Origin: Parabacteroides distasonis ATCC 8503
GTDB lineage: Bacteria; Bacteroidota; Bacteroidia; Bacteroidales; Tannerellaceae
Direction: 5' to 3'
DNA: 64,000 nt
NCBI RefSeq assembly: GCF_000012845.1
Contig: NC_009615.1
Coordinates: 2,447,501 to 2,511,500 of the forward strand
Positions within the stretch are counted from its first letter, which is position 1; each line of letters starts with the position of its first letter. The translations under genes and the position numbers were made by a program. Under the pieces are notes generated by a model, which worked only from the letters and a program-made list of their open reading frames with translations, was not told where the DNA came from and did not search any database. Shown piece by piece: positions 7,406-17,231 of the stretch.

Positions 7406-10400
7406 TGAAAAAAAAACTTGTCCGTGTATCACAATACATAAAAATACGGTCAATCAAAACAGTCGGTCTGGCACTATTCAGTAGTTTAATCTTGGCTCCT
7501 TCACTTTATGCCCAAATTTCACTGGATGTACAAGACCAATCCATCCGTCACATATTAAAAGAGATAGAAAAGGCGGGGGAATACAAATTCTTCTATAACA
7601 GTGATCTAAGTAACCTAGATCACAAAACGTCAATATCCGTACAGGATAAAAACATTGATGAAGTCATGAGCCTATTATTAGCCAATACGGAAATATCCTA
7701 TAAAAAAGAGGCCAATAATATGATTGTATTAACAGTTAAATCATCTTCTTCACCGCAAGCTCCGAGAAAGACAAGAAAAATAACAGGAACAGTTGTAGAC
7801 CCTGACGGTTTACCAATCATCGGAGCAAATGTAATCGAGCAGGGTACAACAAACGGTTCCATTACGGATTTGGATGGAAAATTTGAATTAATAATTACCG
7901 AAAATGCCATCTTAAATATCTCTTATATCGGTTTTTCCGACAAACAAATAACAGTCAAGGAAGAAACCTCCTTACAGGTTACAATGACGGAAGACACCCA
8001 GAAGTTAGATGAGATAGTAGTTGTTGGATACGGTGTACAGAAAAAGGTAAACCTTACTGGATCTGTTTCTGCCGTAAAAGGCGAAGAACTCAGCCAACGC
8101 CCAGTAGCTAACGCAACTCAAAGTTTACAAGGATTAGTACCCGGATTAACCGTATCCAACTCCAACTCAGGTCGCCCGGGAGCTAGTGGAGCCTTGAGTT
8201 TACGAGGACAAGGAAATTTAGCGAACACAGCGAATCCTTATGTATTAGTTGACGGTGTAGAGATGGATTTGGCAGATGTAAACCCCAATGATATTGAATC
8301 GATTTCCGTCTTAAAAGATGCCGCTTCCGCAGCTATTTATGGAGCCCGTGCCGCTTATGGCGTAATTTTAGTTACGACGAAAAAAGGTGAAGAAGGTAAG
8401 ATGCGCATCAGTTATCAAGGTACCGTAGGATGGAGTTCCCCTACTGTAATGCCGGAAATGGCTAATGCTTATGACTATGCGACTTTTTTCAATCAAGCTT
8501 GTACCAATGCTAACGTAATCAAGCAATATAACCCGGAAAAATTACAGCAACTTCAGCAGTACATGAAAGATCCTGCTAGCGTAAATCCTTGGGCAGAGCT
8601 TAATGGAGAAAATAATCTAGTAGGAGCATTCGAAAACACACCAAAGGGTTTGGGCAATGTGGATTACTTTGATTTACATTATAAGAACTCCGCATTCAAA
8701 CAAAACCATAATTTGAGTCTCAGTGGAGGTGGCAAAAAAGCGCAATATTATATCTCTACCGGAATGTATACGGAAGATGGTATTTTAAGATATGCGGACA
8801 TAAAATATAAACGCTTAAATTTCAATGCAAATATCGCCTCTCAAATTACGGACTGGCTAAATTTGAAAGTTAATACTAAATTCATGAACTCGGATAATGA
8901 CACACCTTTTGGTAAAGGGGCCTTATCTGAAGGCTTTTATCATTCATTAGCTCGCTTCCGTCCTACCATAAGCCCAATCGATCCTAATGGTCATTTTACG
9001 GAGCTTACAATGATTCCCTATTTACAAAGTGGCACGTATACAAATACACAGAAAAATAATCTGACACTGACTGGTGGTCTCGAAGCACAACCAATCAAGA
9101 ACTGGAGAATATTCTTCGACTATACGTACCGGCAAAATAATGAGAATTATGAGGCGCTCAACGTAGCCCCGATGATCCCGGGAGCGGATAACGAGACCTT
9201 ATACAAAGGGACAAGGCAAGAATTAGGCGTGATGGAGAATGGGCAATTCACCCGTTCATCCGCCTTAAGCCAATATCAATCAATTAATCTATACTCAAAC
9301 TATATGTTCTCTTTGGCCGATAAACATAATTTCACCGTTATGGCTGGTTACCAAGAAGAAAATTACGCATATAGCTATTTATATGAGTCTGTAACCGACA
9401 TGATCTCCACCAATAATCCAGGCCTCAATCTTGGCACAGGAGAAAAATCCACGACAGATACTCGAAACGGATGGGCTACCCGAGGATTTTTCGGACGTAT
9501 TAACTATGATTATGACGGACGCTATTTATTAGAAGTGAATGGACGCTACGATGGTTCTTCTCGTTTTGCCTCAGATCATAGATGGGGATTTTTCCCTTCG
9601 GTCTCTTTAGGATGGAATATTACACGTGAGTCTTTCATGGAAAAATCTTTAGAGGTATTATCTAATCTAAAGTTACGAGCCTCTTGGGGACTATTAGGGA
9701 ATCAAAGCGGAGCCGGACTTTATACTTTTACCTCAATCATGGGAATCCAGCCGTTAGGTAATTGGTATTTTCAAGATGGAAGAGATATGTACATAAACGC
9801 CCCTGGAGTTATTGATCCTTTTACAACTTGGGAAAAAGTGGAAAGTAAGAATCTTGGCCTTGACTTCGGGTTCTTTAACAACGCTCTGACCGGCACCTTC
9901 GATGTATTCCAGCGGGATACAAAAGATATGTTAGGACCAAGTGCCGACCTTGCAGATTTCTTTGGAGCAGAGGCTCCCAATACGAATAACGCAAGGATGA
10001 GAAACCGGGGATGGGAACTTAGCCTGCAATACCGAGGAAAAATCGGGAAGGATATTCATTATTCAATAGGAGGCTCTTTAGCTGATGCGACATCCGAAGT
10101 TACAGCTTATGAAAATCCGACAGGGACCAATCCTCAAGATAATTGGTATGTAGGGAAGAAAGTCGGTGAGATTTGGGGATACAAAGCCTCTGGGCTACTC
10201 CAGACCCAAGAAGAAGCTGACACATATAATAACACATACGATTTATCTTTCTTATCCGGTCAAAAATGGATGCCGGGAGATGTTAAATATATGGATTTAA
10301 ATAACGACAAAAAGATCAACAATGGAAATAACACATTGGAAGATATGGGTGATATGTGTGTTATCGGGAATACGACTCCTCGATATCAATATACGCTTAA

Positions 10401-10905
10401 TGGTTCCATTTCATGGAAAGGAATTTCCCTTAGCATGATGTTCCAAGGCATAGGAAAACGAAATTGGTCTCCAGATCTAGGAACCGTTTACTTTTGGGGA
10501 TCGGGAGCTTATGCACAAGTCACGGTATTCAACGATCATCTAGATTATTGGACTCCAGAGAATCCAGACGCCTATTATCCCAATCCTTATACAGGAGCAG
10601 CAGGAAGTATCAATCAGTTTCGAAATAAGACCTCACAAAAAAGTGACAGATACATGCAAAGTGCCGCTTATTGCCGTTTGAAAAATCTGACAATTAGTTA
10701 TGATCTGCCTAATTCATGGAGCCAGAAAATTGGGTTGAGCAAAGCACAAGTGTTTTTCTCTGGAGAGAATCTTCTAACATTTACCAAGCTTCCTTCCATG
10801 TTTGACCCGGAAGCTATTTTTACAGGTAATGACTATACCAGTGAGGCCGGAAAGAATTATCCAATGAATAAAGTGTTATCTATCGGAGTTATTGTTAATC
10901 TATAA
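7405..10905 (+). CDS. SusC/RagA-like TonB-dependent outer-membrane transporter with STN domain
   Basis: 1166 residues. A signal peptide ends near LAPSLYAQ (about residue 36). It is followed by an STN signalling domain (about 40-112), a carboxypeptidase-D-like regulatory domain (about 125-195, ITGTVVDPDGLPIIGANVIE), the TonB-box/plug region (LDEIVVVGYGVQKKVNLTGS) and a long beta-barrel ending in VLSIGVIVNL. It imports glycan fragments together with SusD. The STN domain is expected to touch the FecR protein, so the transporter is also the sensor. The susD-like gene follows after 14 bp. Confidence 0.96.
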   Translation: MKKKLVRVSQYIKIRSIKTVGLALFSSLILAPSLYAQISLDVQDQSIRHILKEIEKAGEYKFFYNSDLSNLDHKTSISVQDKNIDEVMSLLLANTEISYKKEANNMIVLTVKSSSSPQAPRKTRKITGTVVDPDGLPIIGANVIEQGTTNGSITDLDGKFELIITENAILNISYIGFSDKQITVKEETSLQVTMTEDTQKLDEIVVVGYGVQKKVNLTGSVSAVKGEELSQRPVANATQSLQGLVPGLTVSNSNSGRPGASGALSLRGQGNLANTANPYVLVDGVEMDLADVNPNDIESISVLKDAASAAIYGARAAYGVILVTTKKGEEGKMRISYQGTVGWSSPTVMPEMANAYDYATFFNQACTNANVIKQYNPEKLQQLQQYMKDPASVNPWAELNGENNLVGAFENTPKGLGNVDYFDLHYKNSAFKQNHNLSLSGGGKKAQYYISTGMYTEDGILRYADIKYKRLNFNANIASQITDWLNLKVNTKFMNSDNDTPFGKGALSEGFYHSLARFRPTISPIDPNGHFTELTMIPYLQSGTYTNTQKNNLTLTGGLEAQPIKNWRIFFDYTYRQNNENYEALNVAPMIPGADNETLYKGTRQELGVMENGQFTRSSALSQYQSINLYSNYMFSLADKHNFTVMAGYQEENYAYSYLYESVTDMISTNNPGLNLGTGEKSTTDTRNGWATRGFFGRINYDYDGRYLLEVNGRYDGSSRFASDHRWGFFPSVSLGWNITRESFMEKSLEVLSNLKLRASWGLLGNQSGAGLYTFTSIMGIQPLGNWYFQDGRDMYINAPGVIDPFTTWEKVESKNLGLDFGFFNNALTGTFDVFQRDTKDMLGPSADLADFFGAEAPNTNNARMRNRGWELSLQYRGKIGKDIHYSIGGSLADATSEVTAYENPTGTNPQDNWYVGKKVGEIWGYKASGLLQTQEEADTYNNTYDLSFLSGQKWMPGDVKYMDLNNDKKINNGNNTLEDMGDMCVIGNTTPRYQYTLNGSISWKGISLSMMFQGIGKRNWSPDLGTVYFWGSGAYAQVTVFNDHLDYWTPENPDAYYPNPYTGAAGSINQFRNKTSQKSDRYMQSAAYCRLKNLTISYDLPNSWSQKIGLSKAQVFFSGENLLTFTKLPSMFDPEAIFTGNDYTSEAGKNYPMNKVLSIGVIVNL

Positions 10906-10919
10906 AGCGTAATTTATTT

Positions 10920-12749
10920 ATGAAAAGAATATATCTATCAATGGTTTCCCTATGTCTATTAGGGCTATGTAGCTGTTTCGACATGGATAAATATCCGGAA
11001 GGAGAATTGTCTTCTGTCAATTCTTTCACCAGTACAACAGAAATCACCAAGTATCTGAATCAGTTTTATGAATCAACTCTTAAAATTAATGACAAAGATG
11101 TGGCAAACTCTGCCATAAAGGAACAATCTAACAGCATTGGAAATCCAACGGGTATCGCCTTTGGAGACTTGAATAGCGATAATATGCAGAGTAATGTAAT
11201 AGACACACGTCTTGCGGGAGAAACCACATTAAGTTCCGCTGTCGAATTAACAGAGTATAAACATATCAGAAGTCTAAACTTCTTAATCAACAACCTCGAT
11301 AATTGCGAGGAGATCGGTCCGGAAATGGAGCAATGCATCGGAGAAGCTTATTTCTTCAGAGCCTGCTATTATTATAGGTTATTCGTTAATTATGGAGAAG
11401 TCACTTGGTTAACGAAAGTATTAGATCCGATTCAAGAACAGATGGAACGTCCCCGAAACAGTAGGCTTGAGGTCGCTGATAGTATATTGGCGGATTTAGA
11501 TATAGCGATCGAGCATCTAAACACTCAAACCAATAGCTCGACAATGCGTGTACACAAAGATGTAGCAAGAGCGCTTAAGAGTGAGGTCGCTTTATTTGAA
11601 GGTACTTGGGAGAAATACCATCGTGCGAAAAACACGCCATTCTATGATAAAAAAGTAACTGATGAGAAAATCAACTCTTATCTACGGCAAGCCGCAGATG
11701 CCGCTAAAGATGTAATAGACGAAGGGGTATGGAACATCTCAAAAGGCAATCCCAATACAGCTTATCGAGACTTGTTCATCACTTTGGATCTCTCACATAA
11801 TCCAGAAGTTTTATGGTGGAAGAAATATGATGCCGCCAATAACATCGGCCATTCCGTAACACGTTATTTAAATAAAGGAGGTGGCACTTGTGGGGCATCC
11901 GCTTCTCTTGTTGATGATTATTTAACGAAAGAAGGAAAGCCTTTTGTCGGTTCCGAACGAGACAAAGCGAAGGTAATGTACGGGGACGAATTAAGTCCGG
12001 ACTTACGAGACCCACGATTATCCCAGACCATTTGCATGCCAGGACAAGATTTACGTCCAAATGGAGAATTCGTATTCAAACTTCCTCCTTTGAATGAGGA
12101 AAGCCGGAATCAAAATACGACAGGTTATTCTATCCTAAAATACGTAGAATATAATACGACTTATATTCCTACTATAGATGGGGAAGGCAAAAGCCAAGCG
12201 CCAGCTATACAATTCCGTTACGCCGATATTTTATTAAACTACGCTGAGGCTCTGGCAGAATTAGATGGCGCGGCTAACGCTAGCAAAATAAAAGAAGCCT
12301 TAAGGCCACTTCGAGAGCGTGTGGGCATGCCCGAGATGGATTTCGACAGAGAGTTCAATACCGATCCCGATTATCCGTTTAATAAATTGGATAAATATAT
12401 ACAAGCAGTACGAAGAGAACGACGCATAGAAAAAGCTTTAGAGGGAAGCCGGCTTCAAGATATCTTGCGCTGGGCCGCCGCAGACATCCTCATTATTGGA
12501 AAAACTCCAACAGGTGCATTATTCAAAGGGAGCTCTTTGGAAACCGCTTATGGAGAAAGCCTGCAAGAAGGTGAAAATCTTTTCTTAACAGGTACGCCCT
12601 CCGACTCCAAACGCTATATCATACCGTTCAATAATAAGCATTATCCTAACGGATGGCAATTCAATCCGGAACGAGATTATTTATTGCCCATACAACCTCG
12701 TATGCTATCGCTTACAGGTAACCAATGGGTCCAAAACCCCGGTTGGTAA
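10920..12749 (+). CDS. SusD/RagB-like glycan-binding surface lipoprotein
   Basis: 609 residues with a lipoprotein signal peptide (LLGLCSC, lipidated Cys at about residue 19). TPR-like helices typical of SusD follow, for example IGEAYFFRACYYYRLFVNYG and a late VRRERRIEKALEGSRLQDIL. The latter is the RagB/SusD signature. It caps the SusC barrel and captures the glycan at the cell surface. Its pairing with susC 14 bp upstream makes the assignment firm. The glycan itself cannot be read from the sequence. Confidence 0.95.
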   Translation: MKRIYLSMVSLCLLGLCSCFDMDKYPEGELSSVNSFTSTTEITKYLNQFYESTLKINDKDVANSAIKEQSNSIGNPTGIAFGDLNSDNMQSNVIDTRLAGETTLSSAVELTEYKHIRSLNFLINNLDNCEEIGPEMEQCIGEAYFFRACYYYRLFVNYGEVTWLTKVLDPIQEQMERPRNSRLEVADSILADLDIAIEHLNTQTNSSTMRVHKDVARALKSEVALFEGTWEKYHRAKNTPFYDKKVTDEKINSYLRQAADAAKDVIDEGVWNISKGNPNTAYRDLFITLDLSHNPEVLWWKKYDAANNIGHSVTRYLNKGGGTCGASASLVDDYLTKEGKPFVGSERDKAKVMYGDELSPDLRDPRLSQTICMPGQDLRPNGEFVFKLPPLNEESRNQNTTGYSILKYVEYNTTYIPTIDGEGKSQAPAIQFRYADILLNYAEALAELDGAANASKIKEALRPLRERVGMPEMDFDREFNTDPDYPFNKLDKYIQAVRRERRIEKALEGSRLQDILRWAAADILIIGKTPTGALFKGSSLETAYGESLQEGENLFLTGTPSDSKRYIIPFNNKHYPNGWQFNPERDYLLPIQPRMLSLTGNQWVQNPGW

Positions 12750-12758
12750 TTTACTTGA

Positions 12759-12823
12759 TTACAGGATTTAGCCTAATAAAAGAGAAAGTCTTTCCTCACA
12801 AATTTTAGGCTAAAACCCTGTAA
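12759..12823 (+). terminator. Long inverted repeat between susD and the sulfatase genes
   Basis: TTACAGGATTTAGCCTAA (12759-12776) pairs with TTAGGCTAAAACCCTGTAA (12805-12823), leaving a single bulged base and a 28-nt loop. No T run follows. It could be a processing or partial termination hairpin that sets susCD expression above that of the sulfatases. Confidence 0.55.
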
Positions 12824-12865
12824 CAAACAAATACCTTAATCACGAACACAATAAAAGTCTAAATA

Positions 12866-14449
12866 ATGAAAAAAGAATTATTATTCACATTCTCTGCTTT
12901 AATAGCTACGACTTCCTGCAACATCAAAAAAACAGATTCAGAGCAGATAGCAGGAAAAAAGCCGATGAATATCATCTATATCATGTCTGACGATCATTCT
13001 TACCAGACAATCAGTGCTTATGATAAACGCTTCATACAAACTCCCAATATAGACCGACTGGCAAACGAGGGAGTACGTTTTACCAATAGCTTTGTTGCCA
13101 ATTCCATCAGTGGACCTAGTCGAGCCTGTATATTAACCGGTAAACATAGTCATGCTAATGGTTTCACTGATAACAGTTCCACATTTGATGGTTCCCAGCA
13201 AACATACCCCAAACTTTTACAAAAAGCCGGATATGAAACAGCAATAATCGGAAAGTGGCATCTAACTTCCGCTCCTACCGGATTTGATTATTCGGAAATT
13301 TTAATAGGTCAAGGCATTTATTACAACGCTCCATTTATCAAAAACGGGAAACAGGTCCCATCAAAAGGCTATGTTACCAACGTCATCACAGAAAAAGCAA
13401 TCGACTGGATGGAGAATATACATGATAAAAATAAGCCTTTCTGCTTGTTACTCCATCACAAAGCTCCTCATCGTACATGGATGCCCGATACTTGTGATTT
13501 ACAACTTTTCAGCGATACGACGTTCGAGTTACCAGCCAATTTTTATGACGACTACAACGGTCGTCAAGCCGCTCATGAGCAAAAGATGAGTATCATAAAA
13601 GATATGGATTTAGTCTATGATTTAAAAATGGCTGATAAAGAAAATGAAATCCATACAACTACAGGGTTAGAGAATGCCGGACGCAGCATGTATAACAGTA
13701 TGACACCCGAAGAGAAAGCAGCTTGGGATGCTCATTATGATCCAATCATTCAGAAATTCAAGAAAGACAAACTTTCTGGTAAGCAACTATCTGAATGGAA
13801 ATATCAACAATATATGCGAGACTATTTACGTGTCATCCATTCCATAGACAGAAATATTGGAGTATTATTGAATTATTTAGAAAAGACAGGATTATTAGAG
13901 AACACAATGATTGTCTACACTTCCGACCAAGGATTCTATATGGGAGAACACGGATGGTTCGATAAACGTTTCATGTATGAGGAATCTTTCCGGACTCCTT
14001 TATTAATTCGTTTGCCGGGAGGAAAGAAAGGAGATATCGATGAGTTTGTCCAAAACATTGATTACGGACCGACCATCCTAGATTTAGCAGGAATCCAAAT
14101 CCCATCCGATATGCATGGTATTTCCTTTTTGCCTTTGTTACGTGGAGAAAAAGTTGAGAACTGGCGTAAATCACTCTATTACCACTTTTATGAGTACCCT
14201 GCGGAGCATTCTGTTAAACGTCATTATGGCGTACGCACAGAACGTTATAAATTAATTCATTTTTATAACGATATCGATAAATGGGAATTATTTGATCTAC
14301 AAGAAGATCCTATGGAGATGAACAACTTGTATGGAAAAACAGGATATGAGAATATCACTCATCAACTGGAAAAGGAGCTTATACGTTTACAAAAACAATA
14401 TCAAGACACGAATGCCATGTCGTTTAATAAACAATTAATCCATGAATAA
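12866..14449 (+). CDS. Lipoprotein sulfatase, serine-type (N-acetylglucosamine-6-sulfatase-like)
   Basis: 527 residues. A lipobox with Cys18 (ATTSCN) suggests surface or periplasmic anchoring. The sulfatase signature is SGPSRACILTGK, with Ser82 in the place converted to formylglycine, so maturation needs a radical-SAM anSME enzyme not encoded here. Metal ligands appear as MSDDHSYQ near the start and TSDQGFYMGEHGWFDKRFMY later. The overall pattern resembles the S1_11 group (GlcNAc-6-sulfatases), but the substrate is inference. It is followed by a second sulfatase overlapping by 8 bp. Confidence 0.9.
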   Translation: MKKELLFTFSALIATTSCNIKKTDSEQIAGKKPMNIIYIMSDDHSYQTISAYDKRFIQTPNIDRLANEGVRFTNSFVANSISGPSRACILTGKHSHANGFTDNSSTFDGSQQTYPKLLQKAGYETAIIGKWHLTSAPTGFDYSEILIGQGIYYNAPFIKNGKQVPSKGYVTNVITEKAIDWMENIHDKNKPFCLLLHHKAPHRTWMPDTCDLQLFSDTTFELPANFYDDYNGRQAAHEQKMSIIKDMDLVYDLKMADKENEIHTTTGLENAGRSMYNSMTPEEKAAWDAHYDPIIQKFKKDKLSGKQLSEWKYQQYMRDYLRVIHSIDRNIGVLLNYLEKTGLLENTMIVYTSDQGFYMGEHGWFDKRFMYEESFRTPLLIRLPGGKKGDIDEFVQNIDYGPTILDLAGIQIPSDMHGISFLPLLRGEKVENWRKSLYYHFYEYPAEHSVKRHYGVRTERYKLIHFYNDIDKWELFDLQEDPMEMNNLYGKTGYENITHQLEKELIRLQKQYQDTNAMSFNKQLIHE

Positions 14450-15800
14450 AATTAAATATATACTGTACATTACAGGAGTTTTAGCCTCGTATGACGGGCA
14501 TAGTCAACCGACAAAACCCAATATCATAGTTATCAATTGTGATGATATGGGATATGGAGACTTATCTTGTTTCGGAAGTCCTACGATAAAAACCCCGAAT
14601 ATCGACCGAATGGCTATAGAAGGACAAAAATGGAGTAGTTTTTACGTTTCAGCATCAGTCTCTTCTCCTAGCCGTGCCGGATTATTAACAGGCCGCCTAG
14701 GAGTCCGTACCGGAATGTATGGAGATCAACGCAGAGTCCTGTTTCCTGATTCCAAAGGGGGATTGCCTTCTGAGGAACTAACGATCGCTGAACTGCTGAA
14801 ACAAGCCGGATATCATACGGCTTGCATAGGTAAATGGCATTTAGGACATTTACCAGAATACATGCCATTACGTCACGGCTTTGACTATTTTTACGGTTAT
14901 CCTTATTCCAATGATATGAGTCGGAAGGAACAAATTAAATTAGGCAACACAAAATATCCTTATGAATATATTATTTATGAACAAGAAAAAGAACTGGAAA
15001 GAGAGCCCCAACAATATAATTTAACGCAACAAGTGACGGAAGCTGCTATCCGCTACATTAAATCAAATGAGAATTCTCCTTTTTTCTTGTATTTAGCACA
15101 CCCTATGCCTCATATGCCTGTATATGCCTCTACTGACTTTCAAGGTAAATCAGCCAGAGGCAAATATGGTGACACCGTAGAGGAACTGGATTGGAGTGTA
15201 GGACAAATCTTGCAAACATTAAAATCTGAAGGATTAGATAAAAACACATTGGTTATTTTCACATCTGATAATGGGCCATGGCTTTTATGTAAACAAGAAG
15301 GAGGATCACCGGGTCCGTTAAAGGATGGCAAAGCTTCCATGTTCGAAGGAGGGTTCCGCGTTCCATGTATTATGTGGGGAGCAATGGTTAAACCGGGATA
15401 TATAACGGATATGGCTAGTACATTAGACTTACTACCTACATTTTGTGAGATAGCAGGAATTCCATTGCCTTCAGATCGGCATTATGATGGAATCAGCTTG
15501 CTAAATGTATTAAAAGATAAGTCTACTTGTAAACGCGATGTGTTTTACTTTTATAGAGGCAGTGAATTATATGCGATTCGAAAAGGTAAATATAAAGCCC
15601 ATTTCTCTTATAGACCAGCTTATGGAACAACGGATAAAATCATATATGATAAACCTGTTTTATATGATTTAGGTACTGACCCTGGAGAATTATACAATAT
15701 AGCAGAAGAACATCCGGATATTGTACAGGAATTAACCATGTTGGCCAATGCACATAAAGCTTCATTAAAGATTGCTAAGAGTATCTTCGACCAAAAGTAA
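14442..15800 (+). CDS. Arylsulfatase-family sulfatase, serine-type
   Basis: 452 residues. A weak signal peptide precedes the N-terminal metal site IVINCDDMGYGDLSCFG. The signature is SSPSRAGLLTGR, with Ser74 as the formylglycine precursor. GKWHLGHLPEYMPLRHGFDY and FTSDNGPWL are further family motifs. It resembles galactose/GalNAc-sulfatase-like members, though the exact subfamily is uncertain. The ATG lies inside the stop region of the upstream sulfatase (overlap ATGAATAA), so the two are translationally coupled. It is the last gene of the PUL. Confidence 0.9.
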   Translation: MNKIKYILYITGVLASYDGHSQPTKPNIIVINCDDMGYGDLSCFGSPTIKTPNIDRMAIEGQKWSSFYVSASVSSPSRAGLLTGRLGVRTGMYGDQRRVLFPDSKGGLPSEELTIAELLKQAGYHTACIGKWHLGHLPEYMPLRHGFDYFYGYPYSNDMSRKEQIKLGNTKYPYEYIIYEQEKELEREPQQYNLTQQVTEAAIRYIKSNENSPFFLYLAHPMPHMPVYASTDFQGKSARGKYGDTVEELDWSVGQILQTLKSEGLDKNTLVIFTSDNGPWLLCKQEGGSPGPLKDGKASMFEGGFRVPCIMWGAMVKPGYITDMASTLDLLPTFCEIAGIPLPSDRHYDGISLLNVLKDKSTCKRDVFYFYRGSELYAIRKGKYKAHFSYRPAYGTTDKIIYDKPVLYDLGTDPGELYNIAEEHPDIVQELTMLANAHKASLKIAKSIFDQK

Positions 15801-15960
15801 ACTATATGTCTTATACTATTCGGTGAATTTGTTTCTCTTATTTTTCAAGAAGCAAATTCACTGATTTTATTTTTAGAGAGAAAAGTCTTTTATAAAGTTT
15901 CCTACTATACAAAAACATCATCTTTATACATATTTTGCTTTAAAATCGCAGTTTTTTATG

Positions 15961-15968
15961 TAAGTTTG
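15961..15968 (+). promoter_or_regulatory. Promoter -7 box of the PatB-like gene
   Basis: TAAGTTTG matches TAnnTTTG, with a TTTG 23 bp upstream (15934), longer than the usual spacer. It overlaps the TTG at 15966, so translation cannot start there and the ATG at 16008 is preferred. Confidence 0.6.
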
Positions 15969-16007
15969 ACCCCTAAAACAATTAAGAAACTGATCGTTAA
16001 TAAAAAT

Positions 16008-17183
16008 ATGAAACACTACAACTTCGACGAAGTTATCGAACGGCATGGGACGAGTTGCGTGAAATTCGACCGTTTGAAAGAGATGTTCGGTGACGAGAAT
16101 CTGATACCACTATGGGTGGCGGATATGGATTTCCGCACACCGGACTTTATTGTAGAGGCCCTGAAGAAACGTTGTGAGCACGAGATATTCGGCTATACAT
16201 TCGGCTCCGACGAGTATTACGAGAGTATCATCAATTGGGTACACTACAAACATAACTGGAAAATACAACGGGAATGGATCAGCTATATCCCGGGAATCGT
16301 AAAGGGAATCGCTTTCGCTATCCAATGCTTTACGCAAAAAGGAGATAAGGTCATCATCCAGCCCCCTGTTTATCACCCGTTCCGCATCGTTCCGGAGAAA
16401 ATGAAGCGCGAGGTCGTTTATAATCCGCTAAAGATGGTAGACGGCATCTATGAGATGGATTTTGATCATCTTGAATCTATTATAGATGATAAATGCAAGG
16501 TATTGATCCTCTGCAACCCTCACAATCCGGGTGGGATCGTCTGGAAAAAGGAAACCTTGGTCCGATTGGCCGAGATTTGCGCCAAGCACAATATTTTGGT
16601 TATCTCCGATGAGATTCATGCGGAAATGGCCTATCCTCAGTACACGCATTACCCGTTCGCCTCCGTATCGGATACCGCCGCTTCCTGCAGCGTGACTTTC
16701 ATGGCACCGAGCAAGACGTTCAATATCGCCGGTATCGTGACTTCCTACGCAATCGTACCCAATGATCGCATCCGGGAAGAATTTTACTCTTTCCTTGAGG
16801 CCGGAGAGTTTGGCGATGGCACGATCTTCGCTTATACGGCGACAACCGCCGCTTACACCTATGGCGCCGAATGGTTGCAACAAATGCGAATGTATATCAT
16901 GGAGAATGTACGTTTCGTGGAAGAGTTCATGAAACTACATCTCCCCAAGATAAAAGTTTACCAGCCCCAAGCCTCCTTCCTCGTTTGGTTGGATTGCAGG
17001 GAACTGGAATTAAGTCAAGATGAACTCGTACACCTGTTCAAAGACAAAGCCGGACTAGCGCTGAACGACGGAAGTATCTTCGGCCCCGGGGGAGAAGGCC
17101 ATATGCGTTTGAACATTGGCTGCCCCCGCTCTGTTTTAGATAAAGCGATGAACGCTCTTAAAAAGGCGGTGGATAAGAAATAA
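16008..17183 (+). CDS. patB: PatB/MalY-type PLP-dependent C-S lyase (aminotransferase fold)
   Basis: 391 residues from the ATG at 16008 (MKHYNFDEVIERHGTSCVKFD); an upstream in-frame TTG falls inside the promoter. Family features are PLWVADMDFRTPDFIVEAL, the LCNPHNPGGIVW turn, ISDEIHAEM with the PLP-contacting Asp, and MAPSKTFNIAGI with the Schiff-base lysine. It cleaves cystathionine or cysteine-type C-S bonds in the cytoplasm. MalY-like regulatory roles exist in the family but nothing here supports one. Confidence 0.92.
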   Translation: MKHYNFDEVIERHGTSCVKFDRLKEMFGDENLIPLWVADMDFRTPDFIVEALKKRCEHEIFGYTFGSDEYYESIINWVHYKHNWKIQREWISYIPGIVKGIAFAIQCFTQKGDKVIIQPPVYHPFRIVPEKMKREVVYNPLKMVDGIYEMDFDHLESIIDDKCKVLILCNPHNPGGIVWKKETLVRLAEICAKHNILVISDEIHAEMAYPQYTHYPFASVSDTAASCSVTFMAPSKTFNIAGIVTSYAIVPNDRIREEFYSFLEAGEFGDGTIFAYTATTAAYTYGAEWLQQMRMYIMENVRFVEEFMKLHLPKIKVYQPQASFLVWLDCRELELSQDELVHLFKDKAGLALNDGSIFGPGGEGHMRLNIGCPRSVLDKAMNALKKAVDKK

Positions 17184-17188
17184 AATCG

Positions 17189-17196
17189 TATCTTTG
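17189..17196 (+). promoter_or_regulatory. Promoter -7 box of slyD
   Basis: TATCTTTG is an exact Bacteroidetes -7 box, 35 nt ahead of the slyD ATG. No clear TTTG is seen near -33. Confidence 0.6.
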
Positions 17197-17231
17197 CGAG
17201 CATTTCTATACATATTTAAAATACAAGACAA

